A DNA stretch of 64,000 nucleotides from Owenia fusiformis (taxonomy: Eukaryota; Annelida; Polychaeta; Sabellida; Oweniidae), in assembly GCA_903813345.2 (NCBI GenBank), contig CAIIXF020000011.1:33598166-33662165 (forward strand), written 5' to 3'. Position numbers and translations under genes: made by a program. A model generated the notes under the pieces. It did no database searches, was not told the DNA's origin, and saw nothing but the letters and a program-made list of their open reading frames with translations. Position 1 is the first letter of the stretch, and each line of letters begins with the position of its first letter. Of the stretch, positions 1 through 8,589 are shown piece by piece.

Positions 1-560
1 TTGCTTCAAATTGACTAATTTTTTTTTTCAAAATCATCTACATGTTCTCAGAAATTCAAATCTGACTTTAGATTTGACATTTGACCTTTAATGACCTTCT
101 CAAGGTCAAAAAGGTCAAAAAGGTCTGTTTTCAACTTGCTTCAAATTTACCAATTTTTTTTTTCAAAATCATCTACATCTTTTCAGAAGTTCAAATTTGA
201 CTTTACAAGTTCTCAGAAGTTCAAATCTGACTTTAGATTTGTCCTTTGACCTTCAATGACCTTTTCAAGGTCAAAAAGGTCTTTTTTCAACTTGCTTCAA
301 ATTTACTTAATTATTTTTTCAAAATCATTTACATGTTCTCAGAAGTTCAAATCTGACTTTAGATTTGACATTTGACCTTCAATGACCTTTTCAAGGTCAA
401 AAAGGTCTTTTTTCAACTTGCTTCAAATTTACTTAATTTTTTTTCAAAATCATCTACATGTTCTCAGAAGTTCAAATCTGACTTTACATTTGACATTTGA
501 CCTTCAATGACCTTCTCAATGTCAAAAAAAGTCAAAGAGGTATTTTTTCAACTTGCTTTA
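1..560. repeat. Tandem repeat, about 130-bp unit, four copies
   Basis: The phrase CTTGCTTCAAAT recurs near 1, 136, 292, 419 and 552, so the period varies from about 127 to 156 bp. Each unit contains TGACCTT-type words, AAGGTCAAAAAGGTC and TTCAAATCTGACTTT. The second unit is longer through a local internal duplication. The array runs off the left edge of the window. It looks like a satellite or minisatellite and no coding potential is seen. Confidence 0.85.
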
Positions 561-1294
561 AATTGACCAAATTGTTTTAGGTGTTGACATTTTGTCATGT
601 TAATGCCTTGTTTATGAATGCTGGGGACGCAGTATTAAAAGGATAGTCTCAAAATATATAGGTCTGGGAAATGTTTAAGGCATACTGCGTCGCTATTAAA
701 TGAATTGCACTACTATTTTCACAATTTTATTGATATTTGGTGTCAAATACACATATCTTGGTATATTTGAAGTCCCAAAACGGCTTAGTTTCAGAAATAT
801 CCCAATTTTAAATTCAAAAATGACCGTTAGCTCCGCACCCTCCGCTCATTTGCGCCGCACCCAATATTTCCCACAGGCTCTGTCTGCATAGGGTGATATA
901 GGCTCTTGTTTACTTTTTAAACTATTAATACAATTGTTTTTTCTGAATATTTTTCCTGAAATAATTAAATTTCATGTTGTCGGTTCTTCTTTAAAAGCTG
1001 TCTATGCAATGAGTCAAATGGAGAATTGTCAGGCAACCCCCCCACCCCCATTGGCCAAAAGTTGTTTCAAATTCATGCAGTTTTTAACCATTCTGAGCAC
1101 TTTTTGAGTGGTTTTGGCCACTTTTGGACCAAACCCTAAGTTGTCAAAAGTGATCTACCCCTGGAATTTAAAAAAAAGTGTACCCCCTTGGCAAATCCTG
1201 GCTGCGGACGTGATTGTCCTCATTTATTCAAAATGATAACATTTTTAACAGTAAGCTTTGTTCATATGTTTACTACAAGTTCTTGGTTTTTCAG
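561..1294. other. Upstream region of MRPL23; first exon not located
   Basis: This stretch should contain or precede the short first coding exon of MRPL23, because the next exon begins two bases into a codon. No start codon followed by a good donor can be chosen with confidence. The first exon may lie here or outside the window. At 1137-1196 there is a fragment of a dispersed repeat (AAAGTGTACCCCCTTGGCAA) that recurs inverted near 37315-37372. Confidence 0.5.
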
Positions 1295-1441
1295 CCCACT
1301 ATGGAAACGTCTAGTGAAGGCCCCGATATATCAGTTAGGTGACCCACAATGGCGTGTGTTTCTACCAATGTTCTGGATGAAGATGAAGAAACCTTCATGT
1401 AATGTGCCAAATGACAATGTAGAATTTGAAGTTCATCCACA
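1295..1441 (+). CDS. MRPL23: MRPL23 coding exon A
   Basis: Acceptor TTTTTCAG precedes 1295 and donor GTAAGTG follows 1441. It encodes PLWKRLVKAPIYQLGDPQW and the conserved WRVFLPMFWMKM core. It ends two bases into a CAG codon completed by the next exon. Confidence 0.88.
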
Positions 1442-3355
1442 GTAAGTGTTCCTTAGAACATTCAATCAGATGATTTTAAATTCTGAGCAAAATTGTTGGA
1501 TTTTAAGGCAGAAAATTTTGAAAGGTTGATTACCATAAACTGAAAAGATTTGTGTAAAATGAGAAAAAAACTAAATACTGTATAAACTACTGAAATCGTG
1601 GACAATGTTCATTTAGTCATGTGAACTTGTAGTTTCTTCTGATTTTTTTGAGAAATTCATTTGGTAAGGAAAATTCTTTCACTCTATTTTGTCAAAAAAC
1701 TGAAGTAATTTATTCTTGTTCAAGATTGATAAATTGACGAATAGTAACATGAAAAGAACCATTCTCCAATATCATTCTCCAAACAGGGACTTTGATTGAG
1801 GGTGGTAGCCTTGTATATATCATGCCTACCTATGTGTGAATTTAATTTTAGGATGAGTCGCAGGGATGTAAAGAACTATTTAGAGAAGATATATGGTGTG
1901 AATGTGCTGAATGTACGCACAGTCCTGGTGCAAGGTAAGCTCACAGAGCATACAGTTTACTGTATTTGTCTTTACTTTGCCGCTACTTAATTTGGCGAAT
2001 TTGTGTTTTGGGACCTATTGGCATCTATTTAATATAGTGGTTTTTCAAGTGTCCCAGACATCCTCCCATCCTACCCAATTCAAGATACTCATTGATAGTG
2101 TTGTTGAAGAATTTCTTCAAAATTTCTTGTTTATATTTTCTTCAATATTTTTTGTTGTTTCTACAAATTTAAACAGCCCAGCCATCTTAATATTTTTCAA
2201 GTGCACCAAATAAAAATCATATTATTCCCGGGGATTTTGGCAACCATTTAAAATTGGGATTCTTTTAATTTACCAAAATTTACCAATTTAAGACACTCGC
2301 CAAATTAAAGACAAATACAGTATTTACATGGTCATTAGACCATATATTCCATGGAATTCAGCTCATGTAACATCGATTTGATCCAGAACTTATGTTATAT
2401 GCAAAAGAAATGACACAAGCACTATGAACCATGGCAACATTTCAATTAGAGCTTTATATGTACCAAATATATTAAAACATTTGACCTGTGACCTTTGACA
2501 TCTGTTTTAAGCCAAAAATGTTTGTTCTAATTCAAGAATGTTACCTTTGCAAGATCTAATATAAAGAAAATGATCTTTGACATTTTAAAGTAAAGATCTC
2601 TGCACATGTATATAATTATACTGGTGATCTATATTGGTGTAACAGTATACAATCACACATATGAAATAATTCATGTAATGTTGCACCTTAATCTAATAAT
2701 ACTACTATGGTTCACTTGTGTATTTCTATGTTTCAGCTAAGAAGAGAACCAACCCTGCTAAACCAGGTGTCAAGTGGCAGCCAGAGCCAGAGAAGAAAAT
2801 AGCACATGTTACTCTAGTGAGTAATCGTGACCAACTTTTTGAAAGAACATGAAAATTATTTTCTTTTAGTCTTTATTATAACATTCATAAGTAATACAAT
2901 TACAAACAAAACAAAAATATGCTGCCACGCAACAATGGCATTATATTCCTGGGTTGTGAATTGAAATATTTCTTATATTTTTTACTTTTGATATTACTCA
3001 GTCATTGACAGAATGAGAAATAAGACACTTTCAATGTAATATTTTCCTCACCTTCCAGTCATTGGATGAATTCCCTTAAAACGAACAAAATATTTGTATA
3101 ATAGTGCTAAAAATATGATTGTTTTTCATTCAACTTTTGCTGCTAAATTGTTCACCATTTTCCAATCAATTTTCTTTACACAACTGTTTCTGCTATTTTC
3201 AGGCTGACGAAACTTTTGACTGGCCCGATTTGTGGGAAAATAAAAAGACAGGGATGGATCAGATGGTCGAAAATTATGCAAAGGAGACTAAAGAGGGTGA
3301 TAAATTATTTCAAAAGACTTGGGAAAAACAGGATCTTCCACCCTGGTTCCGGTAG
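1295..3355 (+). CDS. MRPL23: Mitochondrial large ribosomal subunit protein uL23m (MRPL23), four exons, 5' end missing
   Basis: Component of the mitochondrial ribosome large subunit; family members sit near the polypeptide exit tunnel. Coding exons 1295-1441, 1852-1934, 2737-2816 and 3203-3355 join in frame through GT-AG introns and give about 153 residues plus the missing start, close to the human length of 153. Family-like stretches are YQLGDPQWRVFLPMFWMKM (compare insect NPQLRVFLPNFWMKL), MSRRDVKNYLEKIYGVNV and the ending LPPWFR. The first exon carrying the start codon is not identified: exon 1295 begins with the last base of a codon, so the upstream exon must end with two bases of that codon. 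A polyadenylation signal AATAAA is at 3576-3581. Identification is by recall of the family, without alignment software. Confidence 0.9.
1852..1934 (+). CDS. MRPL23: MRPL23 coding exon B
   Basis: Acceptor TTTTAG precedes 1852 and donor GTAAGC follows 1934. It encodes MSRRDVKNYLEKIYGVNV followed by VRTVLVQ, matching the uL23m segment that lies after the beta strand at the subunit core. Confidence 0.88.
2737..2816 (+). CDS. MRPL23: MRPL23 coding exon C
   Basis: Acceptor TTTCAG precedes 2737 and donor GTGAGT follows 2816. It encodes a basic segment, AKKRTNPAKPGVKW, then KIAHVTL, which matches the family's KVAYVQL/KLAYVTL strand. It ends in phase 0. Confidence 0.85.
3203..3355 (+). CDS. MRPL23: MRPL23 last coding exon D
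   Basis: Acceptor TATTTTCAG precedes 3203. The exon encodes ADETFDWPDLWENKKTG and ends LPPWFR before TAG at 3353-3355. Human MRPL23 has TFTFPDLFPEK and a VPSWFGL ending at the same places. AATAAA lies about 220 bp downstream. Confidence 0.88.
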   Translation, partial: ADETFDWPDLWENKKTGMDQMVENYAKETKEGDKLFQKTWEKQDLPPWFR

Positions 3356-3575
3356 CATATAGATAATTTAGGAAATTTAGAAATCTGGAAGTTTAAGAGA
3401 TGAGGTGTACTCCAACAAAAGACGGAATCAACCAGAAAGATCTGATGTAGCATTGGAAAATTCGCAAAATGGATTTGTTTAATGCCTATGATATAAAGCA
3501 ACTATAATTATAATATCTTTAACAGGGCCATGATCAATAGGGATTTAATACAAAAAGGAGTTCCAAGAAAAAAAC

Positions 3576-3581
3576 AATAAA
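3576..3581 (+). terminator. Polyadenylation signal for MRPL23
   Basis: AATAAA lies 221 bp after the MRPL23 stop codon, in an AT-rich 3' region. The position fits a 3' end, but the cleavage site cannot be seen. Confidence 0.55.
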
Positions 3582-3644
3582 TATGGAATGATCCCAAATT
3601 AATGACAGTTGATTACTACACACATTGCAAATTTAATACATGTA

Positions 3645-4637
3645 CAGGGTGACCGGAAAAAAAGGAGACCATTGAAGTAATCAATTTCTCCTAAACTAGA
3701 CAAGTGCCATCAATGAAATTTTGCATACACTGGAACAGTTATATGGAAATTTGTTACTGAAGGTTTCAATACAAGCATTCAACTGGTTCAGGAGCTATGA
3801 TCATTTACATAACATGCTCCAAATAGGCACAATTGAGACCAACGCAGAGTTGGATTCATATGGCAAACTACCCTTACATGTTCTGCCCTCTATGGCATTA
3901 TTATGGCATTACATATAGCAGTGATTGCCTTCTTTAGGTCAACAATAGTCTGAGGATTGTTTTGGTATAGATTGTCTTTCAAATATCCATACAAAAAGAA
4001 ATCAGCAGGATTCAAGTCTAGGCTGTAATGGCAATGAAGGGTTATCTGACATGTGGTTCATCATCCTGTTGCCAAAGTGCTGATTTACCAAATCTTAAGA
4101 GTCACTTTAGGTATTGGGCATAGTGCCATGTTACTAAAACCACTATATGGCACAATTAAATCCCATATGAAAACCAAGGGCTGCCCAAAACCTCCTTAGG
4201 ATGATACTGTAACTGAGTGGGACCACTGAGTCAGAAGCCATAGGTCAGATAAGCTTCGTCTCCATACACCTCAAATTTGAATCCACCTGATTTCTTTTTG
4301 TGGGGCAATTTGAAAGACAATGTGTACCAAAACAATCCTGAGACAATTGCTGACCTAAAGGTGGCAATAAATGCTAAATGTAATGCCATAACAAGGTCGG
4401 AATATGTAAGGGTATTTGCCAAATGTATCCAGCTCTGCGTTGGTCTCAATTGCGCCTATTTGGAGCATGTTATGTAAATGATCATAGCTCCTGAACCAGT
4501 TGACTGCTTGTATTGACACTTTCAGGAACAAATTTCCATAGAACTGTCCTGATGTATGCAAAATTTCATTGATGTCACTAGTCTATTTTAGGAGATATTG
4601 CCTATTTCAATGGTCTCCTTTTTTTCCGGTCACCCTG
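3645..4637. mobile_element. Mariner foldback element (two inverted transposase 3' ends)
   Basis: The element starts CAGGGTGACCGGAAAAAAAG and ends with the inverted form, CCGGTCACCCTG. Both ends abut TA (3643-3644 and 4638-4639), the target duplication of the Tc1/mariner superfamily. The two arms, about 420 bp each (3645-4070 and 4220-4637), are inverted copies of one another. Read on + from 4277, the right arm encodes NPPDFFLWGNLKDNVYQNNP, the C-terminal DDE region of a mariner transposase. The left arm holds the same segment in the opposite direction. The N-terminal part of the transposase and an intact frame are absent, so it is non-autonomous. Confidence 0.88.
4277..4477 (+). pseudogene. 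Mariner transposase C-terminal fragment
   Basis: About 66 codons read in frame. PPDFFLWGNLKDNVY is the diagnostic mariner block around the last catalytic aspartate, followed by a typical helix (TIADLKVAINAKCNAI). It lacks the paired-type helix-turn-helix and the first two catalytic aspartates. It belongs to the foldback element 3645-4637. Confidence 0.8.
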
Positions 4638-4680
4638 TATTATGAAGACAATAATTTGCTACATCATTTTTTCATTTTAA

Positions 4681-5460
4681 TGTCACCACCAGGAAATGGT
4701 GACTCATGTCACCACCAGGAAGTTGTGCCATTTAAAGAAGTGATGGCATATCGTTAATGACACCATTTGTGTGACCCCCTTCAATATTGATATCTGTAAC
4801 AACTGTTACATTATTGTAATTGCAATCAGGTGGAGACATTTGGTATTTGTCAATGTTGTGCTATTATCTAGATAGATTCCAGGGTTACAATTAGCTTCAA
4901 AATGAAATTGACTCTTGCCATGTTATTTATTGTTATTATTTTTCTGATAATAATAACGGTAATGCATATCAATAATAAAACATTCAGATATATGTGATTA
5001 AATATTGTGTATGTGATTTCAGCCCTGATGAAACATTTACTATTTTGTCAAAAACACCAATTTGTCATGATTTCTCATTTCGTATGTCCTTTGCCAAATT
5101 AAAAGTAGCACAAGCACTGCCTTCCTTTCTAATTTGGCTATTTCTCCAGATTTGAAAGTTTGTATTTACAATTATAAAAATTAACAATGTCACTCAATCT
5201 TGATTATATGGCTGCTAAGTGTAATTATTGTAATTCAAAATACCACAAAATGTCACACTTATTTTGATTTTTTCCTGCCATAAATACTGATGTCCTACAG
5301 CACACGTATATATGTAGGCATTTGACTTCACAAAATAACTAATCCCACACATACAAAGCAGGCAGCAATGAATGTTAATGCCGCGAGTTTAGACATTCAG
5401 AATGTGCCAGCTCTCATTAAAGTGTGCGCCAAAGTTTAAAACTACGCAGGCGCAGCGCTC
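4681..5460. other. Intergenic stretch with a short repeat fragment
   Basis: At 4681-4760 there is a fragment beginning GTCACCACCAGGAA, repeated twice and related to the GTCACCACC family found at 7930, 49325 and 59515. The rest is AT-rich and no gene is seen. Confidence 0.4.
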
Positions 5461-5510
5461 TCGCTAACCTATATATAGAGATTACAAGGTACAGGCTTCA
5501 GAGGTAAGTC
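5440..5510 (+). promoter_or_regulatory. Possible TATA promoter with short leader and donor
   Basis: A locally GC-rich patch (ACGCAGGCGCAGCGCTC) is followed by TATATATA at 5470-5477 and, about 26 bp further, by CTTCAGAG|GTAAGT with a strong donor at 5504. This is the layout of a TATA promoter with a non-coding first exon on the + strand. No coding exon was found to attach to it, and the GPCR lies downstream on the other strand. Tentative. Confidence 0.3.
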
Positions 5511-5995
5511 AGGAAGGTGAACAATCTTCGTCCCATGTTGATTTCCCGTATAATCGTAAACAGGCAAGTTTCACCGTTGAAATTGAAAATTACTATTAGA
5601 TATACTTTGTAGGTGTTATTAATGAGCTATTAAGTGTATGCATCAATCAAATGGCTCATTTTGAACATATAAAAAGTATTTGTGTTTTGTTTCCCAGGGA
5701 ATGTAGTACACACATAAATAGTGTACATTATGTAGTACTTGAATAGCCTGGTTTATATAATATTGAAGGGCATGCTGATTGTACATTCGAGTACATGCAT
5801 GAAGGCCTAATATTTATATTGCTTGCATACCTAAAATAAAAGTAAACTCCTCTAATCCCCTAATGTAAACACGGCGGTATATACGTAGTCCGATTTATCG
5901 GAGACTTTAAAAACAACAAAAGACAAACAAAAATGTAGATTTAAAGACTTGTAGTAAGGATTGTTTTAAAGAGGTGCATTTTGATGACAATGCCA

Positions 5996-7054
5996 TTAAT
6001 TAGTGTTGCTATTTAATGTGTTTGTGTTCATCTGTAATACATCAGTAACACTATTACCCCTTCCACATATGGCAGATTTCCACTTGTGAAACATCTTTTT
6101 CATTTCATCTCTAAAAGTTTGTCCTGAGGCACAGTAGAGAGGAAAGTTGATGGCTTGGTTTGAGAAGGCAAGCAGGATAACTAAAGCCTCGTGTATATCT
6201 CTCTTTTCACTCGACTGTGGATACCACTGAAGATAAAATGCATAATACACAGCTAGGGGAAATGTCAAACAAATAAACGAAAAGTTACAGAGTAGCAATA
6301 TTATGGTCATTGAAGCGATCTGATTAGAGCTCCCTAGTCCAGATCTTCTCCTCCGGAGCATCTTCGCAATGATAGCTATATTTGCTGAGAACATCAAAAA
6401 TGACGGGAGATAAGATGCTATTACAGCATTCATCCAGGCGTGCATTGATATATAGGCTTCTGATGTTCCCCCGCACTCAGTTTCATTGGCTATGTTAAGT
6501 TGTAGGTCAAAGTTCCACAATATGTGCAAATTTAAACCAAGAAGCACAGCAAACACACTAACGAGTATTACAACTGCCCATTTTATATTAAAGATGACCT
6601 TTGCTTTCAATGGGGCAAATACCGCAAGAAGTCGTTCAAACGTCACTAGCACCAAAGTCCATGCTGATAACTGTATGCTGAGGAATCCAAGAAATATTAA
6701 TATTGAACATGCCCATGTATTCATGAGCTCAATATCACTTATATGGCTGATCTTTGGAAGCCAGTAAGGGAAAAGTCCAACCCATAAACCAAATGTGTCC
6801 ACCACAGCCAGTGTGATTAGATACACAGATGCCGTGTTTCTACGAAATTTCTTCCTATAAAACACTGCTATAGACAAAGCATTGCCGATTGTTCCTAGAA
6901 TCAAAACTATTGGTGACAAATATGATACGATCAGTATGTCGACAGTTCTTACTTTGGTGAAATTACTCTTTAAGGATCCATTTGAGCTCACAGTCACAGT
7001 GATTCCTTGGTCCATTAACACACTGCTATTTCTCTCTTGACTCATTTCAGCCAT
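5996..7054 (-). CDS. Rhodopsin-class (class A) G protein-coupled receptor, intronless
   Basis: 352 residues with seven hydrophobic segments. GNALS (58-61) marks TM1 and LAVVD (82-86) marks TM2. C116 and C194 are positioned for the TM3-ECL2 disulfide. FERLLAVFAP (139-148) replaces DRY at the end of TM3. CLTFP (262-266) stands where TM6 usually has CWxP. NFPLY (303-307) is the NPxxY variant, followed by an amphipathic helix 8 (FRDEMKKMFHKW). N9, N25 and N31 are N-glycosylation sites in the outer tail, and RRRR precedes ICL3. The FERLLAV..PLKAK style resembles FMRFamide/TRH-receptor-like peptide GPCRs and the large intronless receptor expansions of marine invertebrates; the ligand cannot be inferred. 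The ATG chosen gives a normal-length N-terminus. A complete single-exon gene is likely. Confidence 0.9.
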   Translation of the reverse strand: MAEMSQERNSSVLMDQGITVTVSSNGSLKSNFTKVRTVDILIVSYLSPIVLILGTIGNALSIAVFYRKKFRRNTASVYLITLAVVDTFGLWVGLFPYWLPKISHISDIELMNTWACSILIFLGFLSIQLSAWTLVLVTFERLLAVFAPLKAKVIFNIKWAVVILVSVFAVLLGLNLHILWNFDLQLNIANETECGGTSEAYISMHAWMNAVIASYLPSFLMFSANIAIIAKMLRRRRSGLGSSNQIASMTIILLLCNFSFICLTFPLAVYYAFYLQWYPQSSEKRDIHEALVILLAFSNQAINFPLYCASGQTFRDEMKKMFHKWKSAICGRGNSVTDVLQMNTNTLNSNTN

Positions 7055-8478
7055 ACAAATCTACACACTGAGCAATGTTCAAGTCATATGGTCTCATCCT
7101 GATAGTAATTTTGAAGCACCCATTATATTATGTATACACATCAGTCAATGACAGTTGATCACATTACTGTACAAAACATCATAACAATTTTATGGCCCAC
7201 ATGGATCCATGATGCATGATGTAGATAATATTCATCATTGTAATGGAGAGGTATTAGCTTTATCTCATATATAATACTAATAAAACAAAGCACACAGTGA
7301 ACAATATTGTACCTAAAAAATTCCAGCCTTAAAATTTACCATGCCAAAGAAATACAGCAACCAAGCTTACGACAATAACATTTTTTATCAGGTAAGTAAG
7401 AAAATATACATGGATGAACAATGGCACCATTTTGTGAGTCCACATATTTTGCGAAATTAATATTTTGACAAAGGTGAAATAAAAGTTGGATATATTTTAA
7501 GTCTACTATTTTTAGAACAATATTTTTCATTGTGTGCCTTGTTTTATAGTTTTGTACTAGTATATCAGTATTGTAGATATAATCCTCTTGTTTAGACAGT
7601 GATGTTAACACTGTTTTGAGGTTAAAATAAAAAACATTTTAAAAAACACATTTTTAGACTTCCACAAGGGAGAGCATGTCTACATCTGATCTAAGTTCCA
7701 GTCAGGAAATCAGCATGTGTCTCTTTAAGTTTCCAATTAAAATGAAGTTGGATCTCCCAAACACCATGAATATTTTACAAAAGTAAATAACATATAAAAC
7801 TTAATTTATAAAACTATAATACTTCTTTATTTAATGTTGTACAAAACATCCTTAAATTGAAAAATCAAAATAAAGAAAATGATCAAGATATAGAAAATGG
7901 CAGTTTCAATATTTTGAGGAAAACCTAAGAAAACAAGCCAAATGTCACCACCTGCCATTTGTTACAGATGCTAACCACCGAATGCCAAACATCAACCATA
8001 GAAAACCAACTGCCAAACACCATCCATGAAAAAGTCTGAGACTATAATAATATGTCGCTACATGTGGTGGTGACATAAAAACAACAATATTCATGGGTGA
8101 AGCTGGGTATGAGGTAGTTGAGCCAGGTAATTCCTTGACAAAACTTTACAGAAGAATATTGATTTTTAATTGGAATTGAAAAAAAAATCCACCAGTCTTA
8201 TGATACATGTACATTAATTTCTGCTTAACCTTTACCTTGCCAATTTACATTTGCCTCACCTATATATATCCTGGCTACATCCTGGTATTTCAATCCCAGT
8301 TAGTATGCTATGATAGACATGATTAATGTTCTCCTGTCTGTCTTTCCAGATTAGTGAATCTGTATAACAACAATGTCACATATCAAATGGCATGAACTAT
8401 TTTTCCTGTTATACAATTATGCTAATATGCTATATATAATAGCACACATAATCTTTACTGTTAACAAAATTACAAATG
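7055..8478. other. Intergenic region between GPCR and NUP37 3' end
   Basis: AT-rich, with no convincing coding exon. It probably contains the GPCR 5' region (just above 7054) and the NUP37 3' UTR; an inverted AATAAA at 7826-7831 is a candidate NUP37 polyadenylation signal. A dispersed repeat lies at 7930-8080. Confidence 0.5.
7930..8080. repeat. Dispersed repeat, GTCACCACC / CCAAACACC family
   Basis: Contains GTCACCACCTGCCATTTG, several CCAAAC words and an end reading TGTGGTGGTGACA, which is the inverse of the start. Related copies are at 16185-16300, and inverted at 49325-49425 and 59515-59700. The short terminal inverted repeat suggests a MITE-like element, but its boundaries are uncertain. 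Confidence 0.6.
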
Positions 8479-8589
8479 TTACATGATATGCCATATATGG
8501 ACTTTACGATCTCCTCCAGCAGCCAGTAGCGATGAATGGTGATGCCAGCTTAGGCCATTAAGAACATGACAGCTCTCCTCAAAAACAAC
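8479..8589 (-). CDS. NUP37: NUP37 exon 7 (last)
   Basis: Acceptor TTTTTTAG lies just above 8589. The exon encodes 36 residues ending GGDRKVHIWHIM and TAA at 8481-8479. Human NUP37 has GLSWHRTLPLCVIGGDHKLLFW here, so this is the final propeller strand. Confidence 0.9.
   Translation of the reverse strand, partial: VVFEESCHVLNGLSWHHHSSLLAAGGDRKVHIWHIM

Noticed and set aside
1796-2213. Two overlapping 64 and 100 codon frames
   Set aside because: The first reads from an intron through MRPL23 exon B into the next intron. The second reads the exon in a wrong frame.
4231-4561. Minus-strand frames inside the mariner foldback
   Set aside because: Antisense of the transposase fragment. The similarity between 3721-3918 and 4355-4561 is due to the inverted arms.
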